This document shows positions 1 to 15,028 of a DNA stretch of 64,000 bases, in pieces. A model generated the notes under the pieces. It was not told the DNA's origin. It saw only the letters and a program-made list of their open reading frames with translations, and made no database searches. Origin of the DNA: Pseudomonas lurida (GTDB taxonomy: Bacteria > Pseudomonadota > Gammaproteobacteria > Pseudomonadales > Pseudomonadaceae); contig NZ_PDJB01000001.1 in NCBI RefSeq assembly GCF_002563895.1, positions 5,377,501 through 5,441,500 on the forward strand, in the 5' to 3' direction. The translations under genes were made by a program, and so were the position numbers. Each line of letters begins with the position of its first letter. The stretch's first letter is position 1.

Positions 1-3147
<3,147 letters not shown>

Positions 3148-3252
3148 GGGTTTGTCACTCAAATCCGCAGGTCAGTCGGCAAGCCGTCTTGAACAATCTT
3201 TGAAAAGCCTGCGAGGGCCGCCGAAATTCGGGGCCGCCCGCAAGCCGCTCAG

Positions 3253-4389
3253 TCAGCGTCGCTTGGCCATCTCATTGATGAAACGGTCGAACAGCGGCGC
3301 TACGTCGTTCGGGCCCGGGCTGGCTTCAGGGTGGCCCTGGAAGCTGAACGCGCTCTTGTCGGTGCGCTCGATACCCTGCAGGGAACCGTCGAACAGCGAC
3401 TTGTGGATGGCGCGCACGTTGCTCGGCAAGGTGGCTTCATCTACCGCAAAACCGTGGTTCTGGCTGGTGATCATCACGACGCCGGTGTCCAGGTCTTGTA
3501 CCGGGTGGTTGGCACCGTGGTGGCCGTGGCCCATTTTCAGGGTCTTGGCGCCCGAGGCCAGGGCCAGCAGTTGGTGACCGAGGCAGATACCGAATACCGG
3601 GATCTCGGTTTCCAGCACGTCCTTGATCGCCTGGATGGCGTAGTCGCAAGGCTCAGGGTCACCCGGGCCGTTGGACAGGAACACACCGTCCGGTTGCAGG
3701 GCGAGCACGTCGCTGGCCGGGGTTTGCGCCGGCACGACGGTCACGCGGCAACCGCGCTCGACCAGCATGCGCAGGATGTTGTACTTCACGCCGTAGTCGT
3801 AGGCGACCACGTGGTAAGGCAACTCGGCAGCATCGATGGTCGCATGGCTGTCAGTCTTCAAGTCCCAGACGGTGGAGCGCCACTCGTACTTCTCTTTGAC
3901 GCTGACGACTTTCGCCAGGTCCATGCCTTTCAGGCCTGGGAAGCCTTGCGCTGCGGCAATCGCCGCCTCTTCGGAAATATTGTCACCGACCATGATGCAG
4001 CCGTTCTGCGAGCCTTTTTCACGCAGGATGCGTGTCAGGCGGCGCGTATCGATACCCGCGATTGCCACCACGTTGTTGGCTTTCAGGTAATCGGACAGCG
4101 ACATCGTATTACGCCAGTTGCTCGCAACCAGTGGCAGGTCACGAATCACCAGGCCGGCCGACCAGACACGATCAGACTCGACATCTTCCGGTGTAGTGCC
4201 GGTGTTGCCGATGTGCGGATAGGTCAGGGTGACGATCTGTTGGGCGTAGGAAGGATCGGTAAGGATTTCCTGATAGCCGGTCATGGCAGTGTTAAACACC
4301 ACCTCTCCAACGGTTTGACCGTCGGCTCCAATGGCTTCGCCGCGAAAAATGCTGCCATCAGCAAGGGCGAGTATGGCTGGCTTAGTCAA
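3253..4389 (-). CDS. carA: Carbamoyl-phosphate synthase small subunit (glutaminase)
   Basis: Glutamine amidotransferase subunit that hydrolyses glutamine and passes ammonia to CarB. It has 378 residues, the normal length. The N-terminal CPSase small-chain domain (about 1-190) is followed by a class I GATase domain. The nucleophile is Cys269 in FGICLGHQ, and His353 and Glu355 in QGHPE complete the triad at the same positions as in the E. coli enzyme. The start is TTG (complement of 4387-4389), supported by a strong GGGAGGTC ribosome-binding sequence a few bases upstream; no ATG fits the conserved N-terminus [12 protein letters not shown]. First gene of a carA-carB unit, preceded by a structured leader with a terminator-like hairpin. 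Confidence 0.97.
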   Translation of the reverse strand: MTKPAILALADGSIFRGEAIGADGQTVGEVVFNTAMTGYQEILTDPSYAQQIVTLTYPHIGNTGTTPEDVESDRVWSAGLVIRDLPLVASNWRNTMSLSDYLKANNVVAIAGIDTRRLTRILREKGSQNGCIMVGDNISEEAAIAAAQGFPGLKGMDLAKVVSVKEKYEWRSTVWDLKTDSHATIDAAELPYHVVAYDYGVKYNILRMLVERGCRVTVVPAQTPASDVLALQPDGVFLSNGPGDPEPCDYAIQAIKDVLETEIPVFGICLGHQLLALASGAKTLKMGHGHHGANHPVQDLDTGVVMITSQNHGFAVDEATLPSNVRAIHKSLFDGSLQGIERTDKSAFSFQGHPEASPGPNDVAPLFDRFINEMAKRR

Positions 4390-4434
4390 GAAGACCTCCC
4401 GTAAATAAAGCCTGAAAGGGCGATCGCAGGTTGT

Positions 4435-4470
4435 AAAAAAGCGGAGTGACGTATGGACACGTCACCCCGC
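4435..4470 (-). promoter_or_regulatory. Attenuator-like intrinsic terminator in the carA leader
   Basis: On the minus strand, GCGGGGTGACGT and ACGTCACTCCGC form a 12-bp stem (one G-U pair) closing a 6-nt loop, followed directly by six T. This is a complete intrinsic terminator placed 46 bp before the carA TTG, after the upstream dapB gene already has its own terminator. Such a placement suggests that carAB transcription is controlled by premature termination. The signal (pyrimidine, arginine or other) is not visible. Confidence 0.75.
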
Positions 4471-4499
4471 TTCTTCACTGAATTATTCTGCGCGCTTTT

Positions 4500-4560
4500 A
4501 GTGGACACACTAAAGCTGTAGCTTACAGAAAAAGGCTTTTTTGGTCCACCGCTAATGAGC
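4500..4560 (-). promoter_or_regulatory. Structured region at the 5' side of the carA leader
   Basis: On the minus strand this stretch holds nested inverted repeats: GTGGAC at the start pairs with GTCCAC at the end, with AAAAAGCCTTTTT and TGTAAGCTACA inside. It could fold as an alternative structure to the terminator at 4435-4470, or be the promoter/operator region. I could not assign a clear -35/-10 pair. Confidence 0.35.
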
Positions 4561-4601
4561 CTAAAAGGCAGGGGAATGCGACAGGACGTCGCTTAGCGGG
4601 T

Positions 4602-4639
4602 AAAAACGGAGCCCAAGCATAAGCTTGAGCCCTCGTTTT
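4602..4639 (-). terminator. Terminator after dapB
   Basis: Inverted repeat AAAACG-GA-GCCCAAGC / GCTTGAGC-CCTCGTTTT just past the dapB stop, with runs of A on the left and T on the right of the plus strand. On the minus strand the hairpin ends in TTTTTA, so it fits as the dapB terminator. Confidence 0.8.
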
Positions 4640-4648
4640 AGCTACTGA

Positions 4649-6590
<1,942 letters not shown>

Positions 6591-6906
6591 AAGTCTTTGC
6601 ACTCTTAAGGACGTTCGGCCAGACCCTCCTGAGCCCTGCCAAACTCGTTGAGCCCCAATACAGGCCCGGACCCAACTCACGTCAATTCAACGATCCTGGT
6701 CATAACTACTTTTAGCCAGGTAGCCGGCCAAAATGCGGTATTTATCGCTCGGAAAGCAGGAGCATTCCCGATCACACCGCCAGCATCCGAACCCTGTCGC
6801 ATGCTGTAAAAATTCACATACCCCAGACACGCCAACGCGGGAGCAAGCTCCCGCGCGGCGACATCCTACCAGTCACCGCTTGATAGCGGTCAACCGGGCG
6901 ACCAAC
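6591..6906. other. dnaK-dnaJ spacer with two hairpins
   Basis: No gene is visible in these 316 bp. A perfect 8-bp stem, CGCGGGAG-caag-CTCCCGCG, lies at 6836-6855, and ACCGCT-tgat-AGCGGT at 6875-6890, just after the dnaK stop. Neither is followed by a long T run on the minus strand, so they may be RNA-stabilising or partial terminators. The first resembles the core of Pseudomonas REP-like palindromes. Confidence 0.5.
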
Positions 6907-8823
<1,917 letters not shown>

Positions 8824-8902
8824 GATTTACTCTCCCGAAACTTGAATTTGGATGCCGCAGCAGTGGTGGCTAACTGCGGTAGCACTTAAACGCTTGACTT
8901 AT

Positions 8903-8930
8903 AAATGGGGGCCTTGCGGCGTATTTCAAG
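8903..8930 (-). promoter_or_regulatory. Sigma-32 heat-shock promoter of dnaK
   Basis: On the minus strand, CTTGAA (8925-8930), a 14-nt spacer and CCCCATTT (8903-8910) match the RpoH consensus CTTGAAA-N(11-15)-CCCCATnT. The -35 element overlaps the grpE stop codon TGA (8926-8928). Confidence 0.88.
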
Positions 8931-9486
8931 CCTGCTCATCAATAGAAGGCGAAACGGGTGCAGGAGCCTTGCTCACCACGACCATCGCCGGACGCAGCAA
9001 GCGACCGTTGAGCTGATATCCCTTCTGGAACACTTTCAACACACTGTTGGGCTCCAGGTCATGGCTTTCCTGCATGGCCATGGCTTGGTGATGCTCAGCG
9101 TTGAACGGTTCGCCGCCTGTTGGATCAATGGCTTCCAGCTGATAACGCTTCAGGGTGTCCTGGAACATTTTCAGGGTCAGCTCGATCCCTTCGCGCATCG
9201 GGCGGATGTTTTCGTCATCTGGATTGGACAACTCGAGGCCACGCTCCAGGCTGTCGATGATCGGCAGCAAATCACTGGCGAACTTTTCCAGTGCGAATTT
9301 ATGAGCCTTCTCTACATCCTGCTCGGCACGGCGGCGGACGTTCTGCAGATCGGCGGCAACACGCAAAGACTGGTCCTGCGCTGCGGCCAATTGCTCTTCG
9401 AGCACTTGCACACGAGTTGCCAGCTCATCGCCGACAGCCGAATTGGCGTCTGGAGTTTGCGTATCCTGCGTCTGTTCGTCAGCCAT
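8926..9486 (-). CDS. grpE: Nucleotide exchange factor GrpE
   Basis: Releases ADP from DnaK. It has 186 residues: an acidic, low-complexity N-terminus ([14 protein letters not shown]), a long helical coiled-coil region (about 25-100, [20 protein letters not shown]) and the C-terminal beta domain with [11 protein letters not shown] and [20 protein letters not shown], the GrpE signature. The ATG at 9486 has AAAGGAG 7 nt before it. It is the first heat-shock gene of the set and is divergent from recN. Confidence 0.97.
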   Translation of the reverse strand: MADEQTQDTQTPDANSAVGDELATRVQVLEEQLAAAQDQSLRVAADLQNVRRRAEQDVEKAHKFALEKFASDLLPIIDSLERGLELSNPDDENIRPMREGIELTLKMFQDTLKRYQLEAIDPTGGEPFNAEHHQAMAMQESHDLEPNSVLKVFQKGYQLNGRLLRPAMVVVSKAPAPVSPSIDEQA

Positions 9487-9539
9487 AGATTTCTCCTTTC
9501 AAAATCATGCGCGAACTCAACTCGCGCTTCTGTTCCGGT

Positions 9540-9567
9540 ATATGGGGCCACAATTTCCAGGTTCAAG
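9540..9567 (-). promoter_or_regulatory. Sigma-32 heat-shock promoter of grpE
   Basis: On the minus strand, CTTGAA (9562-9567), 14 nt, CCCCATAT (9540-9547), about 55 bp before the grpE ATG. It has the same spacing as the dnaK promoter. Confidence 0.9.
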
Positions 9568-9740
9568 GGCGCAGGCGTTACCAAAAGTCTTTCCCATGAC
9601 CAGAATCAATTCCTGCCCATCAATTCCTCATTGCGCTAAGAAACGCGCCGACTCAAGCAAATCGAGCTAAGCGCCAGGATTGTCACGCCCGAGCAAAACA
9701 CTGTATAAATAACCAGACCTAAAGCCTGGGAGCGGCCGTC

Positions 9741-11414
9741 ATGCTCGTGCACCTGTCCGTACATAACTACGCCATCGTTGAACATCTGGATCTCGAACTC
9801 GATCGCGGGATGAGCGTAATCACAGGCGAAACCGGCGCCGGCAAGTCGATCATGCTCGACGCCCTGGGCCTTACGCTCGGAGACCGCGCCGACAGCGGCG
9901 TGGTACGCCCCGGTGCGGACAAGGCCGATATCCTGGCCACCTTCGACCTGGCGGATATTCCCGAGGCAGAAGCCTGGCTGGCCGAGCGCGACCTTAATAA
10001 TGAAGGCCCGTGCATCCTGCGCCGAGTCATCACGGCTGAAGGCCGCTCGCGCGGCTACATCAATGGCACACCTTGCCCACTCGGTGACCTTAAAGCCCTG
10101 GGCGAGCTGCTGATCGACATCCACAGCCAGCATGAACACCAATCCCTGCTGAAAACCGACACCCACCGCCGCCTGCTCGACGAATACGCGGGCGCAACCG
10201 ACCTTGCCCGCCAGGTGCAACTTGCTGCTCAGCGCTGGCGCCAGACCCGCCACGAACTGGAGCGCCTCTCCAACTCAGGTGACGAGCAACGTGCCCGCCA
10301 TCAGTTACTCAGCTACCAACTCGAAGAGCTGGAAAGCCTGGGCCTGGGGGAGACCGAACTGGAGCAGCTTGAGCAGGAACACAAGAACCTCACCAACGCC
10401 GAAACCCTGCTGGGTATCTGCCGCCAAGTGGTGGAGCAATGCAGCGAGAGCGACTCTGGCAATGTGCTCAACGCACTGACGGCCAGCCTCAATCGCCTGT
10501 CCAGCGTGAACAACGCCTCCGGCTCGCTGAGCGAGGCCACGACCTTGCTCACCAGTGCACAGATCCAGGTAGAAGAAGCCGTCGGCGAACTGAACCGCTT
10601 CCTGGATCACTTCGATGCCGACCCGGCACGCCTGCAGGAAATCGAAGAGCGCCTGGACACTATCTATACCCTGGCGCGCAAACATCGGATCCAGCCCACT
10701 GAAGTGGCGACGATGCAGCAAAAGCTGCTGGATGAAATCGAGACGCTGAACGCCAACGATGAATCCATCGAGCGCCTGGGTGATGAGCTCGCCTCCTTCG
10801 CCCGCCACTATCAGGAGAAAGCACGCGAACTCAGCGACCTGCGCCAACAAGCCGCGACGAGCCTGGCCAGCGCAGTGGAGCTGGAGATCCAGCGCCTGGG
10901 CATGCCTGGCGGACGCTTCACCATCGAATTACGCGCCAACGCCAGCAATGAACTGCAACCCCATGGCCTGGAACAGGTTGAACTACTGGTCAGCGCCAAC
11001 CCTGGCCAACCGCTCAAGGCCCTGGCCAAAGTGGCGTCCGGCGGCGAGCTGTCACGGATCAGCCTGGCGATCCAGGTGATTACCGCGCAAACCTCTCGGG
11101 TGCCCACATTGGTATTCGACGAGGTCGACGTGGGCATTGGCGGTCCGACGGCGGAAATTGTAGGTCAACTGTTGCGGCGCCTGGGGGACAGAGGCCAGGT
11201 ACTGACAGTCACCCACTTGCCGCAAGTGGCCGCCCAGGGCCATCAGCACCTGTTTGTGCACAAGGTCCGCGGCAGTGATGCAACGCACACGGCCGTGTCC
11301 AAGCTGAACAAGTCGGAACGCGTGGAAGAGGTGGCGCGGATGCTCGGCGGCATTGATCTGACCAAGGAGTCCTTGGCGCACGCAAAGAAAATGGTCGTGG
11401 CGACAAAGGCCTGA
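9741..11414 (+). CDS. recN: DNA repair protein RecN
   Basis: SMC-like ATPase involved in double-strand-break repair. It has 557 residues. The Walker A GETGAGKS is at 29-36, a long coiled-coil middle (about 150-370) is rich in Glu, Leu and Gln, and the C-terminal half has the signature-like LAKVASGGELSRISLAIQV and Walker B VPTLVFDEVDVGIGG. GGGAG lies 9 nt before the ATG. It is transcribed away from grpE. In many bacteria recN belongs to the SOS regulon, but I did not find a convincing LexA box in the 254-bp grpE-recN gap. Confidence 0.97.
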   Translation: MLVHLSVHNYAIVEHLDLELDRGMSVITGETGAGKSIMLDALGLTLGDRADSGVVRPGADKADILATFDLADIPEAEAWLAERDLNNEGPCILRRVITAEGRSRGYINGTPCPLGDLKALGELLIDIHSQHEHQSLLKTDTHRRLLDEYAGATDLARQVQLAAQRWRQTRHELERLSNSGDEQRARHQLLSYQLEELESLGLGETELEQLEQEHKNLTNAETLLGICRQVVEQCSESDSGNVLNALTASLNRLSSVNNASGSLSEATTLLTSAQIQVEEAVGELNRFLDHFDADPARLQEIEERLDTIYTLARKHRIQPTEVATMQQKLLDEIETLNANDESIERLGDELASFARHYQEKARELSDLRQQAATSLASAVELEIQRLGMPGGRFTIELRANASNELQPHGLEQVELLVSANPGQPLKALAKVASGGELSRISLAIQVITAQTSRVPTLVFDEVDVGIGGPTAEIVGQLLRRLGDRGQVLTVTHLPQVAAQGHQHLFVHKVRGSDATHTAVSKLNKSERVEEVARMLGGIDLTKESLAHAKKMVVATKA

Positions 11415-11443
11415 GCAGACTATTTTCTCTTTATAGAAAGCAC

Positions 11444-11467
11444 GAAGGCGACCCTGAGGTCGCCTTC
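11444..11467. terminator. Bidirectional terminator between recN and fur
   Basis: Perfect 10-bp stem GAAGGCGACC-ctga-GGTCGCCTTC between the convergent recN and fur genes. CGTTTT follows on the plus strand and a T-rich stretch (TCTATAAAGAGAAAAT) on the minus strand. Confidence 0.8.
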
Positions 11468-11499
11468 GATCGTTTTGCAGAGTCAATCCGCAGCGCTTT

Positions 11500-11904
11500 T
11501 TACTTTTTCTTACGGATGTACAGGACCAGATTATGGTCAACCAAATCGAAGCCATGCTCCTCAGCAATCTTGTGCTGCAGCGCTTCGATTTCCGGGCTGG
11601 TGAACTCGATAACCTCATTGGTATCCAGGTCCACCATGTGGTCGTGATGACCACCGTCAGCCAATTCGAACACGGCATGACCGCCGTCGAAATTATGACG
11701 AACCACCAGCCCTGCGGCTTCAAACTGGGTCAGCACACGGTAAACCGTGGCCAGGCCAACGTCCTCGTTAGACTCCATCAGCGCCTTGTAGACATCCTCG
11801 GCACTCATGTGGCGCTGCTCAGCAGAATCGAGCATTTGTAGAATCTTGACTCGTGGCAGAGTCACTTTAAGACCGGCTTTGCGTAGTTCGCTATTTTCAA
11901 CCAT
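11500..11904 (-). CDS. fur: Ferric uptake regulator Fur
   Basis: Iron-responsive repressor. It has 134 residues from MVENSELRKAGLKVTLPR; the frame extends upstream but the conserved start is the ATG at 11904. The N-terminal winged helix is followed by the metal-binding HHDHMVDLDTNEVIEF and a C-terminal dimer domain ending in YIRKKK. There is no cysteine anywhere in the protein, so the CxxC structural zinc site of E. coli Fur is absent, as is usual for pseudomonad Fur. It is divergent from bamE with 98 bp between the starts, which must hold both promoters. Confidence 0.97.
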   Translation of the reverse strand: MVENSELRKAGLKVTLPRVKILQMLDSAEQRHMSAEDVYKALMESNEDVGLATVYRVLTQFEAAGLVVRHNFDGGHAVFELADGGHHDHMVDLDTNEVIEFTSPEIEALQHKIAEEHGFDLVDHNLVLYIRKKK

Positions 11905-12002
11905 GGTTAGCTTTCTCGCGGATGCTGCTTCGCAGCTTCTCTTAATACGGGTATGATCGGCGTTTACGTTGTCCCAGCCAAGATAGTGGAAGTCGCCCAC
12001 CG

Positions 12003-12530
12003 ATGCAAAACACCAAGCTCTTGCTAACCAGTTTCACCTTTGTGGGACTGCTCGCACTCGCCGGTTGTTCATTCCCCGGGGTTTACAAAATCGACATCCA
12101 GCAGGGCAATGTCGTCACGCAGGACATGATAGACCAGTTACGCCCCGGAATGACCCGACGGCAAGTACGGTTTATCATGGGTAACCCCCTGCTGACCGAC
12201 ACTTTCCATGCCGATCGCTGGGATTATCTCTACAGCCTGCAACCAGGTGGCGGTGAACGCCAGCAGGAGCGCGTCAGTGTCATTTTCAATGGCAATGACC
12301 AGCTCGTCAGCCTGTCGGGTGACTTCATGCCCGGCGTGAGCCGTGACGAAGCACTGCTCGGCAAGGATAACGGTACCAACGTGACTGCCCCTGCGCAGGA
12401 AGGTGAAAAGCCGAGGTCCGATGTTCCGGCCAAGCCTGGCTCACTGCTCGACAAGATCCAGAAAGACGTCGACGGCGTGGAAACTGTTCCCGTCCCGACG
12501 CCGCAGCCTCTGGACACCAGCCCGCAGTAA
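12003..12530 (+). CDS. bamE: Outer-membrane assembly lipoprotein BamE (OmlA/SmpA)
   Basis: Small lipoprotein of the BAM complex that folds outer-membrane proteins. It has 175 residues. A lipoprotein signal peptide ends in the lipobox LALAGC (Cys near residue 22). The SmpA/OmlA domain follows, with [30 protein letters not shown] and [11 protein letters not shown]. The C-terminal 60 residues are a low-complexity Pro/Asp-rich tail, longer than in E. coli BamE and common in pseudomonads. The fur-omlA divergent arrangement is characteristic of Pseudomonas. Confidence 0.95.
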   Translation: MQNTKLLLTSFTFVGLLALAGCSFPGVYKIDIQQGNVVTQDMIDQLRPGMTRRQVRFIMGNPLLTDTFHADRWDYLYSLQPGGGERQQERVSVIFNGNDQLVSLSGDFMPGVSRDEALLGKDNGTNVTAPAQEGEKPRSDVPAKPGSLLDKIQKDVDGVETVPVPTPQPLDTSPQ

Positions 12531-12543
12531 GTTTGCGGCGCCC

Positions 12544-12577
12544 AACAAAAAGCCCGGCATGCCGGGCTTTTTGTTGC
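12544..12577. terminator. Bidirectional terminator between bamE and rnfH
   Basis: CAACAAAAAGCCCGGC / GCCGGGCTTTTTGTTG with an AT centre, between convergent genes, giving T runs on both strands. Confidence 0.88.
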
Positions 12578-12593
12578 CTGCCTTTTGGCTGGC

Positions 12594-12896
12594 TTATGAA
12601 TTCTGCTGCCGAGCCAGTGCCGCCTTGGCAGCGCGCAGTCGGCGCACCTCTTTCGGGTCAGCCAGCAATGGCCGGTAGATCTCAATACGGTCCCCCGCCC
12701 GCACGGCACGCACGTCTGCGTCTGGAACGACCTTGCCGAATATCCCCAAAGGACAATCAGCCAGGTTCAACTCGGGAAATTGCGCTGCAATCCCTGACGC
12801 CTGCACCGCCGCACGCAAGCTGGCGCCCGCAGGCACCGCCACCGTCAGCAATACCTGACGATCCACGGCGGCATGCACCACTTCAATCTCAACCAT
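12594..12896 (-). CDS. rnfH: RnfH family ubiquitin-like protein
   Basis: Small beta-grasp protein of 100 residues, starting [17 protein letters not shown]. The start codon overlaps the end of ratA by 8 bp, the arrangement known for the ratA-rnfH (yfjG-yfjF) pair. VPAGASLRAAVQASGI and CPLGIFGKVVPDADVRAVRAGDRIEIYRPL fit the RnfH/UPF0125 family. The biochemical role is not settled; the name comes from the Rnf complex cluster in Rhodobacter. The frame is open upstream inside ratA, but the conserved start is the ATG at 12896. Confidence 0.92.
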   Translation of the reverse strand: MVEIEVVHAAVDRQVLLTVAVPAGASLRAAVQASGIAAQFPELNLADCPLGIFGKVVPDADVRAVRAGDRIEIYRPLLADPKEVRRLRAAKAALARQQNS

Positions 12897-13323
12897 GCAA
12901 TTGCTTGGCTCGCTGGCAAAACGCATCCACCAGTGTATTGGCGGCCTGGTTGAACAACGGGCCCAACGTTGCTCGCACGATAGGCCCGGCGTAATCAAAG
13001 GAAAGATCCAGGCTGATTTTGCAGGCCTTGTCCGTCAGCGCCTTGAACACCCATACCCCATGCAACTGGGTAAACGGCCCCTCCTGCAAATTCATTTCGA
13101 TGGATTTCCCAGGCACCAGTACATTGCGCGTAACAAAGTGCTGGCTAAGACCGCCTTTCGCGACCCCGACACTGGCGACCATGTGCTCATCGCCGCTTTC
13201 CAGCACCTCGGCCGTTGAGCACCATGGCAAGAATTCCGGGTAACGCGCCACGTCGTTGACCAGGTCATAGAGCGCCTGTGCCGGATAGGGCAGCAGCGCT
13301 GAACGTTGAATATGCGTCGTCAT
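12889..13323 (-). CDS. ratA: RatA / Coq10-like START-domain protein
   Basis: Member of the polyketide cyclase/START family, related to the yeast ubiquinone-binding Coq10 and to E. coli RatA, which was reported to block ribosomal subunit association. It has 144 residues from [18 protein letters not shown]; the upstream extension of the frame overlaps smpB and is not coding. Typical motifs are [17 protein letters not shown] near the N-terminus and [21 protein letters not shown] near the C-terminus. It is translationally coupled to rnfH by an 8-bp overlap and divergent from smpB. Whether it acts as a toxin or in quinone handling cannot be decided from sequence. Confidence 0.93.
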   Translation of the reverse strand: MTTHIQRSALLPYPAQALYDLVNDVARYPEFLPWCSTAEVLESGDEHMVASVGVAKGGLSQHFVTRNVLVPGKSIEMNLQEGPFTQLHGVWVFKALTDKACKISLDLSFDYAGPIVRATLGPLFNQAANTLVDAFCQRAKQLHG

Positions 13324-13491
13324 GTGTGCGTTATTTCCACAGCTGAGCGGCAAACATCGCGAAAGAACAGCCCGATCCGCGAAAGAAAAAAACCAGAGAA
13401 CTGCCCGCATTGTCCGGGATTCGTCCAACACGCTCAAGCACGCAGGTTGACCGTAGCCGACACGCTCGCAACTCCCTATAATGCCGCCCCT

Positions 13492-13974
13492 ATGGCTAAA
13501 CAAAAGAAACACCCCACAGGGACCATCGCGCAAAATAAAAAGGCGCGACACGATTACTTCATCGAACATCGGTTCGAGGCTGGTCTGGTCCTGGCCGGCT
13601 GGGAAGTAAAGAGTCTGCGTGCCAGCAAGCTGCAACTGGTCGACAGTTATGTGCTGCTCAAGGATGGCGAGGCGTGGCTGCTCGGCAGTCACATCACCCC
13701 GCTGACCACCGCGAGCACTCACGTGATTGCCGACCCGGTACGCACGCGAAAGCTGCTGCTCAACGCGCGTGAAATCGACAAGCTTGCCGCTGCTGTACAG
13801 CAGAAAGGCTATGCCTGCGTGTGCCTGTCCTGGTACTGGAGCAAGCACCTGGTCAAGTGCGAGATCGCCTTGGGCAAGGGCAAGAAGGAATACGACAAGC
13901 GTGACACCGAGCGCGAGCGCGACTCCAATCGCGAACTGCATCGTGCCGTGCGCAACAAGGGCAAGGAAGACTGA
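13492..13974 (+). CDS. smpB: SsrA-binding protein SmpB
   Basis: Binds tmRNA and brings it to stalled ribosomes. It has 160 residues. It starts [21 protein letters not shown] and contains the OB-fold motif [22 protein letters not shown]. The basic C-terminal tail ([19 protein letters not shown]) enters the mRNA channel. A TATAAT at 13477-13482 lies only 9 bp before the ATG, so a transcript from it would have almost no leader. Its RNA partner ssrA lies 6 kb downstream in the same window. Confidence 0.97.
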   Translation: MAKQKKHPTGTIAQNKKARHDYFIEHRFEAGLVLAGWEVKSLRASKLQLVDSYVLLKDGEAWLLGSHITPLTTASTHVIADPVRTRKLLLNAREIDKLAAAVQQKGYACVCLSWYWSKHLVKCEIALGKGKKEYDKRDTERERDSNRELHRAVRNKGKED

Positions 13975-14009
13975 CCCTTGCTGCGATGTAGCCGCGGAGG
14001 CTTCCTCGG

Positions 14010-14777
14010 CTACATCCCCTTGCGGCGCTCCGCACGCGCGACGCGCTGAACTTCCTGACGCACTTCCTCCAGCACTTCCTGCACATACAGCAGGTGGCGT
14101 GTTGAAACCTCCCGCGCCTGCTCGGCTCGCCCCTCGATAATCGCCAGGTACAAATCCCTGTGCTGACTGATCAGCATGTCGCGGGTTTCCGTGCGCTGCT
14201 GGTACATGCCACCGATGTTGGTCACCACGTTGCGTTTCAGCAGGTCGAACAGACCGCGAATGGTGTGCAACAACACCGCGTTGTGGCTGGCCTCGGCGAT
14301 AGCCAAGTGAAACCGCGCATCCGCCGCGCCCTCTTCCGCTCGACTCACTTCATCGGAGCGCGTGTAGCAATCCTGTAGCGCTTCGAACGCCGCCGTGAGC
14401 CGTTCGCGGTCGACCTCGGTGGCGCGCAGCGCGGCGTAGTAGGCACAAGACGCTTCAAGGGTCTGCCGAAACTCCAGCAGATCACGCTGCGCCTCGGGAT
14501 TGTTCTCCAACAGGTGCAGCAGCGGATCACTGAACGTGGAGCCGAGAGATTCCGCCACGTAGTTACCACCCCCCTGGCGGCTGACGAGCAAACCTTTGGC
14601 CGCCAACTTCTGGATCGCCTCACGCAAAGAAGGTCGCGACACACCAAACTGCTCAGCCAAAGCGCGCTCGGCCGGCAAACGTTCGCCCGACTTCAGCGTG
14701 CCCTCGAGGATCATGCCCTCAAGCTGCTCGACGATATCGTCAGACAAACGGCGCTGACGCACCTGATCAAACCCCAT
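14010..14777 (-). CDS. lldR: GntR/FadR-family lactate regulator LldR
   Basis: 255-residue transcription factor of the FadR subfamily. The N-terminal winged helix (about 8-75) contains SGERLPAERALAEQFGVSRPSLREAIQKL; the C-terminal FCD ligand domain follows (DLLEFRQTLEASCAYYAALRAT, ARFHLAIAEASHN, HRDLYLAIIEG). It is divergent from lldP, and a near-perfect LldR-type operator lies in the 251-bp gap, so it most likely represses the lactate genes until lactate binds. It resembles LldR more than PdhR by context. Confidence 0.9.
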   Translation of the reverse strand: MGFDQVRQRRLSDDIVEQLEGMILEGTLKSGERLPAERALAEQFGVSRPSLREAIQKLAAKGLLVSRQGGGNYVAESLGSTFSDPLLHLLENNPEAQRDLLEFRQTLEASCAYYAALRATEVDRERLTAAFEALQDCYTRSDEVSRAEEGAADARFHLAIAEASHNAVLLHTIRGLFDLLKRNVVTNIGGMYQQRTETRDMLISQHRDLYLAIIEGRAEQAREVSTRHLLYVQEVLEEVRQEVQRVARAERRKGM

Positions 14778-14970
14778 AACTCACTCTCCACCATCCCGAC
14801 CACTCGCCGGGGCCTCTATTCTGGCCTATCGCAGCGAATGCAGCACCTATCAGAACGCCCTCGTTTCAGCCGATCAGCACGCGCTGGCAGCCGACCTGAG
14901 ACTAAAGTTTCTCGAGCGGCAAATTGACACACCCCTGCCAAGGCTTTTACTCTAGCCAACAGCGATTGTA

Positions 14971-14987
14971 AATTGGTATTACCAATT
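14971..14987. promoter_or_regulatory. LldR-type operator
   Basis: Perfect palindrome AATTGGTATTACCAATT (centre T) 42 bp before the lldP ATG. It matches the AATTGG...CCAATT operators known for E. coli LldR and the general FadR-family TGGT...ACCA pattern. Confidence 0.85.
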
Positions 14988-15028
14988 ATCCAAGCTGACC
15001 AAACAACAACAATCAGGGGCCACCCCAT

